NCBI GenBank assembly: GCA_964035545.1
Contig: OZ037773.1
Coordinates: 6,278,251 to 6,342,250 of the forward strand
DNA from: Bugula neritina
Taxonomy: Eukaryota; Bryozoa; Gymnolaemata; Cheilostomatida; Bugulidae
Length of the DNA: 64,000 nt
Reading direction: 5' to 3'
The translations under genes and the position numbers were made by a program. Within the stretch, counting starts at the first letter, position 1; the number at the start of each line of letters is the position of its first letter. Below the pieces are notes generated by a model. It ran no database searches and had not been told where the DNA came from. It saw only the letters and a program-made list of their open reading frames with translations. Positions 29,677-43,600 of this stretch are shown here, one piece after another.

Positions 29677-29902
29677 AAGGAGCAGCTGTAGTGTAGGGGT
29701 TAGAGCATATGCCTAGTAAGCACGAAGTTATGGGTTCCAGTCCGACAAAGGCCATTGGTGATGTTAGGAAGAGCATCCAGTCATAATTGCTCCTGTGCCT
29801 CATCTGAATAAGCCCTAAGCCCGATTTAACAAAAAACCCTTTCCATCAGCATTTTCTCACAGGGATGGTGACTATAAACTTGTGAGAGTTTTTGTTTAAT
29901 AA
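29677..29902 (+). mobile_element. Full-length tRNA-derived SINE
   Basis: Best-preserved copy. The head runs GGAGCAGCTGTAGTGTAGGG with the A box, then a B-box-like GGGTTCCAGTCC. The core is TTAGGAAGAGCATCCAGTCA. Then come TTGCTCCTGTGCCTCATCTG, an AAAAACCCTTTCCATCA segment and the ACTATAAACTTGTGAG tail. The flanking direct repeat atgtgttaaaa (ending at 29677, and again from about 29912) is a target-site duplication. Probable L1- or RTE-type partner not seen. Confidence 0.88.
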
Positions 29903-31159
29903 TGTGTTAAAACTGAAGCTAATGGGTGTATTTGAAGGCTGTAATTGGTTTGCCATCTATTGGTTAGCCATGGCACAGGGTCTTTGGTAGTAGATCTGCA
30001 TATTCTATAATATGATTTAATAGTTGACGTAATCATCTATTTAAATGCTTCATGAACTTGTCTTGTAACGTGAGTGAATGACTCAAGTTAACTTATTATC
30101 CTGTTGTGTTTATTATTAAATATCATCAAATATTATCGTCATTATTGTTTGTATTATATATGATTGTACTCTTGCCAAAAGCACACTAATTTCTCTCAAA
30201 TAATGCTTGATATACCACACTAATCTGAGATTTTTTCATCTAGAAAACTGCCTGTGGATGCATCATTGTAAACTATAAGGAATATTGTCAATGTATTGCA
30301 TATTGCTAGATAAGATTTTATAAGTTATGTTATGCTCCTCTGTTTGAAACATTTTGGCATCGATGGTTTGCATTTAATCCAAACTCAAAAATTTTAAACA
30401 GTTAAAGTTTTTCCAATTAATCTTTTAGTTGAAATTTGATTCCAAATCAATTTTTCTGGACTTGTAAAGGTTTAAATCCACTCTATGCAAACTCTCCTCA
30501 AAACTGTTGATTTGTATTTTATTTTAATTATATTTTTATGCTTAAAATACTTTTTAATGTTTAACTGGAAGTGACTTGCTTCTACTAACAAGTTCTCCAT
30601 GCATGGCTAATACCTACATACACAGTTGAGTTGTTACATTTCATTAACTCGAATTCTCAGCTTAGCATCTGTTCTCTATTCACATATCTGACTGTTAAAC
30701 ACGTTCCACAATGCCTTGCATTTATTCTTTTGTCATCATCACAATGGACACAGTTGCTAGTCGTGTAGTCAACTCAATTTGGCTGCTCAAGCTTAAAAAT
30801 TAATTAGAGAACCACTAGTAGTGCTAGTGGTTAGTGTATACTTGCAGCTAATGAACTCAATTATTGTAATTATTTGATTTTGAAAGCAAATTGAAATTAC
30901 ATAATGTCCTTCCTACAATGAAGGGTGACTCAATAAGTTGTAGCCTTTCAACACATGCAGCCTGATAAAGGGCCAGGTATTTTTTATTCTAATCACTATT
31001 GTGCTGTTCTAAAATGTAAGTTAAACCTGAAACCCTTGTTGAATCATGGAAAAGAAATTTATGAAGGAATGAAAAAGACAGTCTTTTTGTTCATCCATAT
31101 GATTAGATGTACAGATTAGATGTAGTTTACATGCACTACTTAAATTCTTTGTAATCATA

Positions 31160-31270
31160 CAGTATATTATCTACAGATGTACAGTATATCTACAGTATAA
31201 ATCTACAAATATACAGTATATCCGTAGATATATAATATATCAATATATCTACAATTATATAGTATATCTA
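31160..31270. repeat. Tandem acagtatatctac-type repeat
   Basis: Irregular short tandem copies of ctacagtatatctac. No other feature. Confidence 0.7.
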
Positions 31271-31696
31271 CATCTGTTTCCTTATTAGTTTCAATGGTTT
31301 TTTACATAAGTATTTTGTAATTTTATATGGCGTCAAGCCTCAACAAAACATCAGATACCTTCTTCACTTGTGAAATGAGAGAGTTACTGGTATAAATGCA
31401 TGTTTTGTAGTTGTTTTGCTTCTTTGTAACTAAACAGGTAGTCTAGTTTTTAATATTTATTATAGAATGATTATGTATAACCTTTGCTATCTCAACTGCA
31501 TGCTAGAGTAGGAGGATATTGGAGTGGAGTTATGTACCCTTTTTAGGAATCTCTTGCCAAGTTTTAGTGTGCGACTATTAATAACTCATTAAGTATTATG
31601 TTATGACTCCACCCACCTCTGGTATCTTATTGTTTTACCAAATTCCACCAAGTCTGGACATAATATTGTATTTATTCTAGATTGCAAGCTGCCAAC

Positions 31697-34600
31697 ATGT
31701 TGAAGAAAGCAAAATCTTTCAAGGAAAAGTTTAAAAAAGGCGCTCTAAACAAAGCCTCCACCTCTTCTTCGACCTTGAGGGCCACGTTGGCCAGAAATCT
31801 CTCCATATCAGGTCGGGACAAGAAACGCAACAGCAATGAATCTGGTGACAAGAAAGCCCCGCAACCCGTCAGACCTACTACACTAGGAGACGAGAAGACT
31901 CAACTGGTACCGGAGGTTGTCCACCCGGTAAGTTAGCGTGAATATGATAGTCAGTCCTTAAAGGTGGTGTACAGCTACAAGAACGTACCTCTGTGTTGAG
32001 TTTCCCTCAGGAAATAAGTTCAAGGTTCCAGCAATATAGCTTGGAGTCAACCTGAAATCTACCTTCTCAGACTACATTATTCACATCTGTTGGCTTTCTG
32101 TCTGGTAACTGGTGGGTTGATTTAAGGTTACTCCAACTTTTTTAGCTTGGCCAGTAAACTGAACACGAATGGATGTAGGATATAGGTTAGAGAGAGCAGC
32201 AGTGGGTTTGGGGTGAGCCGTTAGAGTGTTGGCTTAGTAAGCACGAAGTCATGGGTTGGAACCCCAGTAAAGGCCATTAGTGGTGTTAGGAAGAGCATCC
32301 AATCATAATTAGGGATGGCGACTATAAACTTGTGGGAGGTTTTTAGGATACAAGTTAGCCTGTTGGGCTTGAATCTTTTTGACCAGTTTCTGCATCTCTA
32401 AGGTTAGTGTGTCGGGTGGTAGGTTAATATCATACTGTAGACAAAATACTGCATGCAACCTTCTTATAGTGTCGTAGTCAGATGTTTAATAGATTCAGTT
32501 CTGTAATAATAATCAAAAAGTGTTTGGTAACGTAGACTTTTCAGGTGAAACTTAAGGCTATTTACCCAGTTCAATGCTCTTACATCAGCACACTGTATAT
32601 ATATATAGACTATCGGGAAGGTTATCCCTCCAGAATACATACGCCTAACTCAATAAAGTCATTCTATTAGTCCAGCTACATGATTTACTCCGTGGGACAG
32701 ATTTTCACTCTTCGGTTCGAATGATCAGATTGTAAAATTAATGTACGCCAACTAATTACACACTGATGCCAGGGGACGAGAGTGATTTAATCTACCAGAT
32801 AGCGTGAAATTAATAATTAGCTCTCTCACTTGGTACTAAGTGTGTAGCTGGTCACACCCTTCTCTCTGGCAAATTAGATTAATAGGCAGTTTAGATGCAA
32901 GTTGGCTCAATCAGTATAGAGTGTCTAAGATCACACAGGCAAGTATTTTACACTCTTCCCCACAGTGGCTGTGTAACTGTCATCGGTTGGTGTATGTCAG
33001 ACTTTTGATGGATACTGGAGGATTTTATGCTATTCTGCTAAGTGACATGCGTTAGCACACAGATGAAACACAGTTTCCTAATATCTGCACCAAGCAAGAT
33101 TCATTAGCTTCGAATAGATTTTTCATCCGATGTTCTGAAATAGTTGCAGAATTAAACCACAACCTTGATTTCATGCAAACCACAACCACAAATTTATCCA
33201 TACAAGGATCCATTCACATAATGCAAGCAATGGAAATGCAGTGATTAGAGATAAAGCCACTAGGTTCCCAAGAAGTTGCATAATAGGGTTATTAGTGAGA
33301 GGGCAGTGACCCTTAGGGCAGCAGAGCTTGATCAGGTCAAAGTTGGCAGCAGTATACCTTAGTTTGGTGCAGTAGCAGAGAAATTCTAATAGCCAAAGTT
33401 TTTTAATTCTTAAACTCATGGATCCATTAAATTCGGCCACTCTGTCCCTATACACACATACATAAGCCACAAAACGGGTCTAAGCTCTTCTAGTGACCTA
33501 TGGAATTTTGTGAGAAATGGAACCGTGAGATATAATAGCCAAAGTCCTTTAATTTTCAGAGAAAACAGCTTCTCTTTCATCTAGAACACAGACTGTTCCC
33601 AATCTCTCCACCACTACTGTCCCAACCTCCTAAGCTGGTAGGATGTGTTGTGGTATCGGCTACTTTCTCTCCGAGTTTGGTTTTCCGTGATACGTTAAGC
33701 TGTCCAGTTTGGGACTCGCATTTTTTTCTTCACTACTGCCTCTGTGTACAAACAGTCCTGTGGTTGATAGCCTGCATTTCCTGTGAGTTCTTTACACTTG
33801 TCAGCTCAAGAGGTCTCACCTACAATGTCATGCAGGTTGGATTGCAGAATCCCATAAATATTTATGTCTCTAATTATACTTTGAGAGTTTCTCCCACCAG
33901 TCCGTGTGCTCTTCACAAGTAATAACACGCAATGTTAATGCAACCACCTATGTAGTGTCTTTTCTGTAACTCTATTAATTTACCAAATTGAAAATTAAGG
34001 ATAGGAAAGACAACTTCTTTTACTTCTTTGTCCAAACTAGTATGAAAGTTTACAAACAAATTGAGCAAGTTTTATATCGAGTGACAAAGAAGGTTGGGTG
34101 ATAGGAGTTGATGCTAAGGCTAGGCTGAAGCTAATGCAGAGTTCTAAGGCTTGGTGTTATCTAATCTAGTAACAGAGTAGATAGAGTTCAATCAAAGAAG
34201 GTGATAGCGCTGTAACATTGTTAGTAGCATACTACAAGTTAAACAGGCAATATTATGTTACTTAGTACTTTTCTATGATGTGTGACACGCACAGGGCGGT
34301 GCCTGGATATGTAACATAACTGGTGTCACATTGCCTTACCACAGGAAATACTATTAGCTATGGTCACCCAGCTGGTGGCATTCACTGACTGTGAAATATT
34401 CACTCAGTTAGATTTCAGAGCAACATTCCAACGTCTGATAGTGTAGTGCTCAGTGTATACTAGAGTGTAACAGTGATGTGGTAATTTGATACTCTGATAT
34501 GATATTACAACTTCAAGTGTCCAATACTCTGTTGATAAGGTAACACTTTAGCAGCGATTGTAAGCGCTGTCTGTCACTAGCCATGTAATGCTGATTAAAT

Positions 34601-37600
34601 TAATTACAGCAGCAGTTGCCCAAGGCATTAAGATGGTCCATACAGTGGCAGTGGCTTGAATCGCTTACTTCTTAATACAGTTGTACTTTGTACCAGACCT
34701 GAATTCATTTGAATTAGTTTATAGAGTGGTGGTGACAGACAACTCCTGTATTCTCCAAATAGTTGTAGAATGTTGTAGCGGCTAGTCCGAAGTGCAAATT
34801 ATAATATCGTAGATTATTATAACTTATATAAATTAGAATGGAGAAAAGTTTAAAGGCATTTGTTTGGACTATATTTGGTTTTATACAAGGCGTGATATTT
34901 AGCTTGTTTGCAACTTACCGCAGTGTGGTACATGACCCTCAACCTCTTCAGAGATCTATCGTAATCTGGAGAGGTCTTTTAGTAAATATGTTGTCAATCA
35001 AAGCAGTGACTTATGAAGCTCAGTGCTTTCGGTTTCAATTTTTTGTTGTTGGCCACAGAATCAATTATTCGTAGCAGTTTTATATTCATGGTCCTTTTCT
35101 TTGGGTTTGACTGTGCCTTACATCAGGAATTGGGCAATTTATGAAAGGAAAGATAACTCCAGACTCTGTTGCTCTCTGTTATAGAATGTACAGAAAGTTC
35201 AGAATGAGAAGAGGAAAGTTCAGCAAGCTCTCAAGTACATCAACTTTGCCATAGACAGGTGTAATATGGTTCTGCTGCCTGGGTCAGCAACTGTAGCCTT
35301 GGAAACCACGTTCGAGCTAATCACCCTCATCACAGACCTCCTGTCTGCCGAAGAACCCAGGTATGTAAGGTACACAGGCTATTGTGAAGTAAGTGTACTA
35401 GTGTAAGTGTATTGAGCTATTTGCGGGTAGATTTATGAGATGTCGTTCCCTGAGGTTCATGTTGACCTTTTCACATTGACATTATATAAAGTGCTCCCTC
35501 TATATCTTACGGTTCCATTTCTCAAAAATTCCATAAGTCACGAAAAGGGTTTGGACCTCCGTTTTGTGGCTTATGTATGTGTGTATAGAAACAAAATGGC
35601 TGAATTTAGCGGATCATTGAGCTAAATCTATTACTCTACTATGTCATGGATTAAGGTTTCGGGACCCGCAGCTTAGTGAGATATGGAGAGAGAACAGTAC
35701 TTGATTATTACACAAACTTAGCTTGTCACAAAAGTATATACCTGGTAATTTAGTCGTTTGTAGTGGTTATCCTCCCTTTGATTGCAGTGCCGACCTCACC
35801 TACCATCTCACCTGTACATACAATGCCCTCGCTGAGTTGATAGAATGGTCGGATCAGGTGATGCTTATGGACTCTAAATCACAGATAGATGTGCTCAATG
35901 CTAAGTAAGTGCTATATGCATTATAGTAAATATATGTACAATATACTAAGTAAGTGCTATATGTGTATTTTCGCTGAAATTCTAGCTTATGCCTTTCTAC
36001 AACCTGTTCTATCTTTCTCAGCCTTATAATGGTGCTTCCACATTGTATGAAACACACCGTAGGTTGAAAATTATGCGCCTTTAAACATGCAATGCTGTAC
36101 ACACAAGTAGGCTTGTTACATGATATATAGTTAGATCCAGGGAAGGGTTGTATATAAGGGATAATTAGGTATCTACAACGCAGCATGTGTTTTGTGTTGA
36201 TGTGATCTACTCTACACTATCTCCGATCTCCTGGTGATTTTATTTACTTATAGTTTACTACAAGCTTGTTATCAGTCTATTAGTTATGGTTATGCCAGCA
36301 CAAAGTAATACCTCTAACCTTTACGCCATATTTGTACACTTAGTCCTGGAGATTTGACATTTGTTAAGGGCTTTCTGCATTTCCTATTAGCCTTCCATGA
36401 ATCATGTAATCTCTCTTCCTCTATTTATTCTCTCTTTGTTTTCTAGTTCAACCTAAGCCTAGCAAATAAGGCATTTTGTAAAATGTTAAAACAGCAACAC
36501 TAAAATGCTAACTAAGATTAACCACGCACTAAATTCTTTAATTTTTCTTTTCTCATCTTTTAAAGTGGAATAACCAAAAATATGAAGGAGATAACTCCAA
36601 AATCATTTTGTTGACCGTAGCACTTATAGAAGTCTGTTATATTTACAGGAGAGTTATCAAGGGTATAGAAAGCTCGGTAGATGAGCTCACCGACTACACG
36701 TGTGATATAGCTAAGCATCTGAAAGTGCAGACAACTCCAACCTACAGCACCATGACTCTACCCAGTAAGGCAAGGCAGCGGAGGGCAGCTAATAGTGAGG
36801 ACAGGTGGGTAGTCAGTACTTTGACTATTAGTTTCACTGTTGGTACTTTGACTATTAGTTTTACTGTTAGTACTTTGACTATTAGTTTCACTGTTGGTAC
36901 TTTGACTATTAGTTTCACTGTTAGTACTTTGACTATTAGTTTTACTCTTAGTACTTTGACTGTTTAGGACTCGATATATCAGCGCTGTGACTGGACACTC
37001 ATTCTTGCTTTTTTAATTTGCTGCCTGACTTTTGTTTTGTCGTGTAAAGTTTTCAGGCCTTATAATTCTTATTGCTGACATTACCTGACCCATTGACTTG
37101 GCTGATTCTATTTATAGAGCACACTGATACTATTTATAGAGCACACTGATTTTATTTATAGAGCACACTGATACTATTTGTAGAGCACACTGATTCTATT
37201 TATAGAGCACACTGATACTATTTGTAGAGCACACTGATTCTATTTGTAGAGCTAAACGAAACTCAATGCCTGAAGTGCCCCTAACGCCCAGAGAGAAGAC
37301 AATTCTAAGAGAAACTAGCCTCGGTGCCTTTGATAACCCTTTAGCCTTAGAGAAGGGGGACTCTCCGCTCTCCCCTTCACAACCTGTTCAGTTTGTGTCA
37401 ACAGAAGATTCACCTCCTCCTAAACCCTATCTCCCTCCTGGTTTTAACTTGCTGAAGACTTTGTGAGTTGTTATACTATATTATGTACTATATTCTACTA
37501 TATTATACTTATACTATATTACACTATACTATACTATATTATACTATACTATACTATACTATATTATACTATATACTTATTACCAGTTATTAGCTGTTCA

Positions 37601-40600
37601 ACTATATACCTATTACTAACAGTTATTACTTGTTACTGATTACTAGCTTAATATGCTACTAACTACTAACTAGAAGTAATTATAAGTTCTCTAGTCTAGA
37701 CTATTAGATATTGGACTCTCTCTCTAACTGCCATTATTAGTAAATACAGCTAAAGGTGTTACTTTCACTATCATTATTACAGGTACTCTACCAAGGTAGG
37801 GTGACTCCCAATCTCTCATGTATTGTACATTATAAAAGATGGTGAATGGCATATGTTCCCTCCGTGGTGTTTGAAAAGAAGCATTTATAATTGATTTTAG
37901 ATCCCGATCTTCATCGGTCGAGACGCCCCCTGAACTTCCTGTCAAAAAGTCTCTAATGTCAAGGTCAGAGATTATGAACAGCTCGGTGGACAGCTTAGAC
38001 GGCGGCCATTACTCACCGATAACCGACAGCAGCAGCAGTTCGCGACCGCACTCGGCCTTCTTTGCTAATGTAGATAGTTACAACAACATTGTAAATAGAC
38101 ACAACGTGATGTACGTACGTTCTGACAGAAGTGGCGGCTCAGGGGGACAACTTTTTAGTTCACACGACTCCTTAGACGGCCCCGTGGGCAAGAGATCCAG
38201 CATCATATCCAGCTCGTCTGCCTCCAGTGCCAGCTACTCGGCTCAACTTAGGCTCATGTCAGACGGTGGGCGTGTCTTTCTGACTCATGCAGAGGATTTG
38301 TCTCCCATCCAGCCAATCAGTGGACTCACGTCTGCCGGCTCCGTCAGGTAAAGACCGAGTTTTGAGGAGTTAGACTCCGTGTGACAGGAAGAGTGTCCAG
38401 CTGAAACATTATCAGCATGAGTTTAGACTAGTGTTTGACCAACTTTTACAAAGTTTGTCAGAGTGATTATTTGTGCAGTTATTAGTCACCGCTTATTTAT
38501 TATCCAATCAAACACCTTAATTCTAAAATATTTCCACTGTGATGGAGTCATGGTTTTGCTTATAAACTTTGTTATGATTTAAAAGCCTGTTATGAAGGTT
38601 TACTGCATTGTACTTGTGTGTTTATTGTATATTTATTTCTTGTGTTTATAGTGGACATAATCTAGACACCTCAGATCTCTCCAATCAAATTGATCAGCTG
38701 AAGATGGGTTTTATGAAGGGCTCAGCGTCTCACCACTCTAAACCTAGGTGTAGACTGAGTTCTGACTATGACAATGTCAGTGTGGGCTGTAAGTGAGACT
38801 CCCTCTACTGTGATCTGCTGCTATATTAATCTTTTCCAATTCCTAACTGATATATTAGGAAAATTTTCTATGTTACACTGTTTTATGTGGACAGTCATAG
38901 CTTAGTGTACTGAGCTTTTATTGGCTATGTTTTACCTGACCTACCAATCACATCGTGTTGATGATCAGTCACATTTTGTATATTGCTATAATAGACATGC
39001 ACCTCTCTTGTACACCCCTGGCAGTCGAGGGGGGGGGGGAGAAGGGAGGGTTGGGTTGTACATATATTTAAGCCATTATTTATTATAGTTGTGGCAGACA
39101 TTGTAAGGAATGTTAAGGTATTACTGTAATATATTGTAACCTGTTATGTAATTCATTTGCCATTAATAGCATATGACAGTCCCACACCACCTGCGGCTAA
39201 TGTCATGAGCACTTCTGAAGTATGGCAGACAGAAAGTGGCAGGTCCTTTATGCACAGAAGTTTTGATGGTCTGACAACTACCAATCACTGGCACCAAAAG
39301 CAGGTACTTGACATGTAGTCATCATAATAGCTGTATAAGTATACCGGATATTTATGAGTTGCCTCCTCGTCTAATGGTGAGCTCGACTATTGCAGTCATT
39401 CCCGGTTATACATATAGTTGATTGCTTCATTTGGGGTTTGACTTCAGATAATGAAAGCTTAACTAAGTAACTAAAACAGAAATAATATTTCAATAAATTC
39501 CGAATTAAGCTTTGTAAGTTGACTTGAAAATGTGGGACACAGGTGTGCACAACTCATGTGACACTGCTGTGCCCTGCCAATACAGGTGATAGTTTTGCTG
39601 TATGATATTTAAACAACTAAAATCAGAACTTTGTTTCTATTGGATGAAATGTTGTGTGTTTAGTGGTTAAGTTAGGTTACTGTTATTTTGAATACCACCT
39701 AACAATCAGTTGAGTAATAGTTCAACTAAAGAAATATTTCCCGCTGCTGCATTTTATTTTAATTAAATTGATAAATTTTATTGATTAGATAAAATCTCAG
39801 AGTTGTTTTATCTTAGTGTCTTTCGAGAATTACTTTCTCTAAGTATTTGCTTCTATCACTAATGTGTTAGACATAGGTTGTACCACAGTTGAGGGGGAGA
39901 TAACTTGAACCAGTGTAATTAATTTCATTATGTATACCTACTGATACTCTCTAATTTTCTCACTCACAATGTTAATACTTGTCTTTAAGAAAAGAGCCAT
40001 GAAATGCAGGTCATGTTACGAGGTAAAGATGTTAACATCTTAATATTGTGTTGTACCCCTATCCCTCTCCTCCGTACACTCCTGTACACTCCCTTACACC
40101 CCTGTGCAGCTGTCAAACTGGTAGACGTGCTACGCTAAGTACATGTGTAGCTGCGTTGTATATGTTTGTCTGGTCAAAGTTGAGTGTGTACTGTGTAGTG
40201 GTTGTAGAATGACTGTGTCATTGTTTTCATGGTGTGTGTACACTCTCAACTCTCATCTCACCTTGTGACACTGGTCATCATGTGACAGCATGTGACATTG
40301 GTCATCATGTGACGGCATGTGACACTGTGTCATCACGTGGCAGCTTTTTACAGCATGCTCTAGGTGTTGTATAATTTGTTGGTCTTACATAGTGGCAGTT
40401 GGGCTGCGGCTTGTGGTGTTTTGTTATTAACCAATCACTGAGCTTTGTTGCCTCATCAACTCCTCTTCATACCACAGTATCAAGTTGTAATACATTTTTA
40501 CTAGACATTATAGTATATTATCGTAATAGCATAACATATTATTATTCTAATAATATTGTAGTATTCTGCAATAGTATGATGTATTATAATATTTGGTGAT

Positions 40601-43600
40601 GGTACATAGTTGAGTAGGAATTCCAGCTTATTATGTGTTAAATATAGCTCTAGTGTAGGCTAGCTTTTTGAGTATTTACACCAATCGATCAACCAGTCAC
40701 TAAATAAATCAATATGAACTGTTGGACTCCGAGATTGTGAAAGGACAACTCCTGAGAAAGGATGGTGTAAGGATTTCCTTCTGTGTATCAGTCTATAAGC
40801 AGGGCATATATTCTGCATGTTTAGATGTCTGGACAGGCGTATATCGGTCTACACCACCAGTTAGAACAGAAGACATCCCCCGAATCCTTAAGAGTTGCTT
40901 CCCCTTTACACCGACTGTCCAACTCCCACACTCAGACGTCCTACCAGCCGTCCCCTCCTCCTCTTCCACCTAAACGCAGACACGGTATGTGATGACGTCA
41001 TCTCTCTTAGATGTTGTGATGATGTCATCTCTTAGATGTGATGATGTCATCTCTCTTAGATGTGATGATGTCATCTCTCTTAGATGTGGTGATGTCATTT
41101 CTCTTAAATGATGTGATGATGTCATCTCTCTTAGATGTGATGATGTCATCTCTCTTAGATGTAGAAAGGATGCAGTAAACTCACTACATACCAGTGTTTA
41201 TACTAGTTCATTGTATTAGTATTATTACCAGCATTGTAATGAACTGATAAACTGAAGGAATTCAGATTGGAATATAATTCTGTTTTAATCGAGAGTATTT
41301 ATTATACTGTTTTATGTTGTAGTGGAGTCCTACATGCACGTGTTTGGTGCCGGGGAACTTTCCGAGTTCCACCCAGTAGACAACAATCACTTTAAACAAT
41401 TTTACCTCCACGAGCAAGAGAGGTATGAGCTTGAGCTCTTTCACTCTCGGTCTGCTTTCATGATGGGTGGAATACACGCGTACCCGCAGTCTCACAACTC
41501 GGATATGTGCGTACATCAGGCACAGTTTATGAGTCATCAGAATGCTCTGATTGCCGACAGGGTACGTCTCAAATGTTTATTCGCTTCTCTCACTTTGTCC
41601 TTGAACTATGCATTTAAATAACTCTTCATCAGATGTGTTGAATGTCTTTAAACTTTCTTTTATCTGCTGAAACTGCGTTTTGCGGAATTTTTAACATTTT
41701 TTACCAGTTCTTAGTTTGCGCGAAAATATGTAAATTTTATTTAATTCTTATTATTTGAATTATTGAAACAGTTGTATATTAATTTAAGTTGGAATATATT
41801 TGAAGATTTAAATTTATTTTGGTTTACAATTTGGTATTATTATACTGCGATTGAGTTGAGTTATGTTTCTGTGTTCGTCTGCAGGACGAGCCGGTGACAG
41901 ATGTCAACCTGTTTGCTGTGCAGGCGACAGATGACACTTCAGCAAGGTGCTCCATGTTGCCTGATGACGACGAGGGCGAGGAAGACGACTATGCGGAGCT
42001 GAACCCCCTGGATATGGTGGATGTGAGAGACCTGCTGGTGCGCGACGATGCCTCTGACTCGACGAGTAACTCTTCCAGTGGAACTGGCAGCAAGCAGTCA
42101 GCATTTTCATCGTCTCAGGTCAGTTTTCCTCCGACAGACGTTTGTTAGTCTCTGCAAACAACTAGACCCCACTTAGGAGCAGTAACGGAGAAATTAAGAT
42201 AGCCTAAGTTCTTTAATTTTATTAATGAATTTTGATTTGGAGCGCTGGTTGAAATTCTTGCGAAAACATAACTGCTTATGCTACATTTCTAATCTAGAAC
42301 ACAGGCTTTTCTCAATTTCTTCAATACTGCTCTTAGCCCCGGCAGACAACTAGACCCTGCAAACAACTAGACCCTGCAGATACTAGACCCTGCAAACAAC
42401 TAGACCCTGCAGACAACTAGACCCTGCAGACAACTGGCCCCTGCAGACAACTGGCCCCTGTAGACATTTGGTCCCTGCAGTTGTTGGATATAAACCTGAT
42501 TCTTAGCAAAGCACTGAATATGATGAATATGTATTTAGTGGAGCATCTAGTATAACCTCTTGTCTCTGTTTACTTTTAGAGGTCAAGTAAAATACTCTCT
42601 GGTCTGAAAGGTGGAAGTGTAGATGCTCTTGTTATTTATGCTACGCATGTCGGGAAACACGGTGAGTAATGCTATGTCCAGCTGTTAGCACAGACGATGT
42701 GTTTAATATTCTAATATTTTTATTACAATCACTACGTTTCCAAGCTTGGCATAATGCGTTTCATTCAATGTTTAAAAACAGTTGCATCCAATAAAATCAC
42801 AACCACAAGTTCATCCATATGAGCATCCATTCCCATAATGTGAAGCAATGAAACGCAGTGACTAACTATTTTGCTCTTAAAGCAGCTGTTAACATGGATA
42901 ATGCTAGCCATTGCTTACTGGCTATTTTTAAACCTTTCCATCTTATAGCAAGTAGTTCAGTGCATTTTAAATGTTTTTCTTTTGAATCGGTTGGCCAGTG
43001 TTCAACAGAGAAAAAGTCACTTTTTGTTTGGAGTTGTGAACACCTGTCTCAAAATATCTCTGCGTGCCTCTCACCCACCAAATATAATTACTGTAACTTC
43101 TGTGCACAAGCTGCCTGTAGCCGCTGCCGCTAGTGCTGCCACAACATGTAAATAGTTCTTGCTCTCGTAGATCTATGTGCAGTGGGCAGCTTTCTCTCGC
43201 TGTCACAAGCTGACCTAGATACAGGTAATTTATTGACCTAGATACAGGTGATGTAGTATGACCTAGATACAGGTGATGTAATATGTAGGTCATGCGCTAT
43301 TCTAAATCTCCTTCCAAGGGCTGATAACTCTCCACGTGTGCTTCTCTATGTTTCTAACTGTTTGTTTAGACAAGGCTGTTTATTCGAATGCTTGTGGTTT
43401 AATTCTTTTGTTAAAATTCTTTATTGCTAAAACCATATTTTTATGGTTATTTATAGAGTAGAATAATAATCTAAATATTCTGGAATATATTTCCATTTTT
43501 AAATTAAATTAAAACTTTGGCAGTGAGGATTGTGGGAACAGCCTTGTGTGGTATCGGAATTTCATTTCTATCTATACACGCATGTCATTGATTGCTATGC

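Larger units (their letters stand above)
27295..31696. other. Region between NMRAL1-like gene and first RAPGEF1 coding exon
   Basis: 4.4 kb with no supported coding exon. It should contain the RAPGEF1 promoter and 5' UTR exon(s); the first coding exon begins after a 3' splice site (attctag at 31680). A somewhat GC-richer stretch at about 27.72-27.87 kb is the best promoter candidate, by composition only. The rest holds a microsatellite tract (28.1-28.5 kb), a full SINE (29.68-29.9 kb) and AT-rich sequence. Confidence 0.45.

Noticed and set aside
29677-29760. tRNA gene at the SINE head
   Set aside because: A- and B-box-like sequences are present but the acceptor and anticodon stems do not pair; it is followed by the SINE body.
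33171-33470. 99-codon minus-strand frame with hydrophobic end
   Set aside because: It covers MITE family B and repeat family C in a RAPGEF1 intron.
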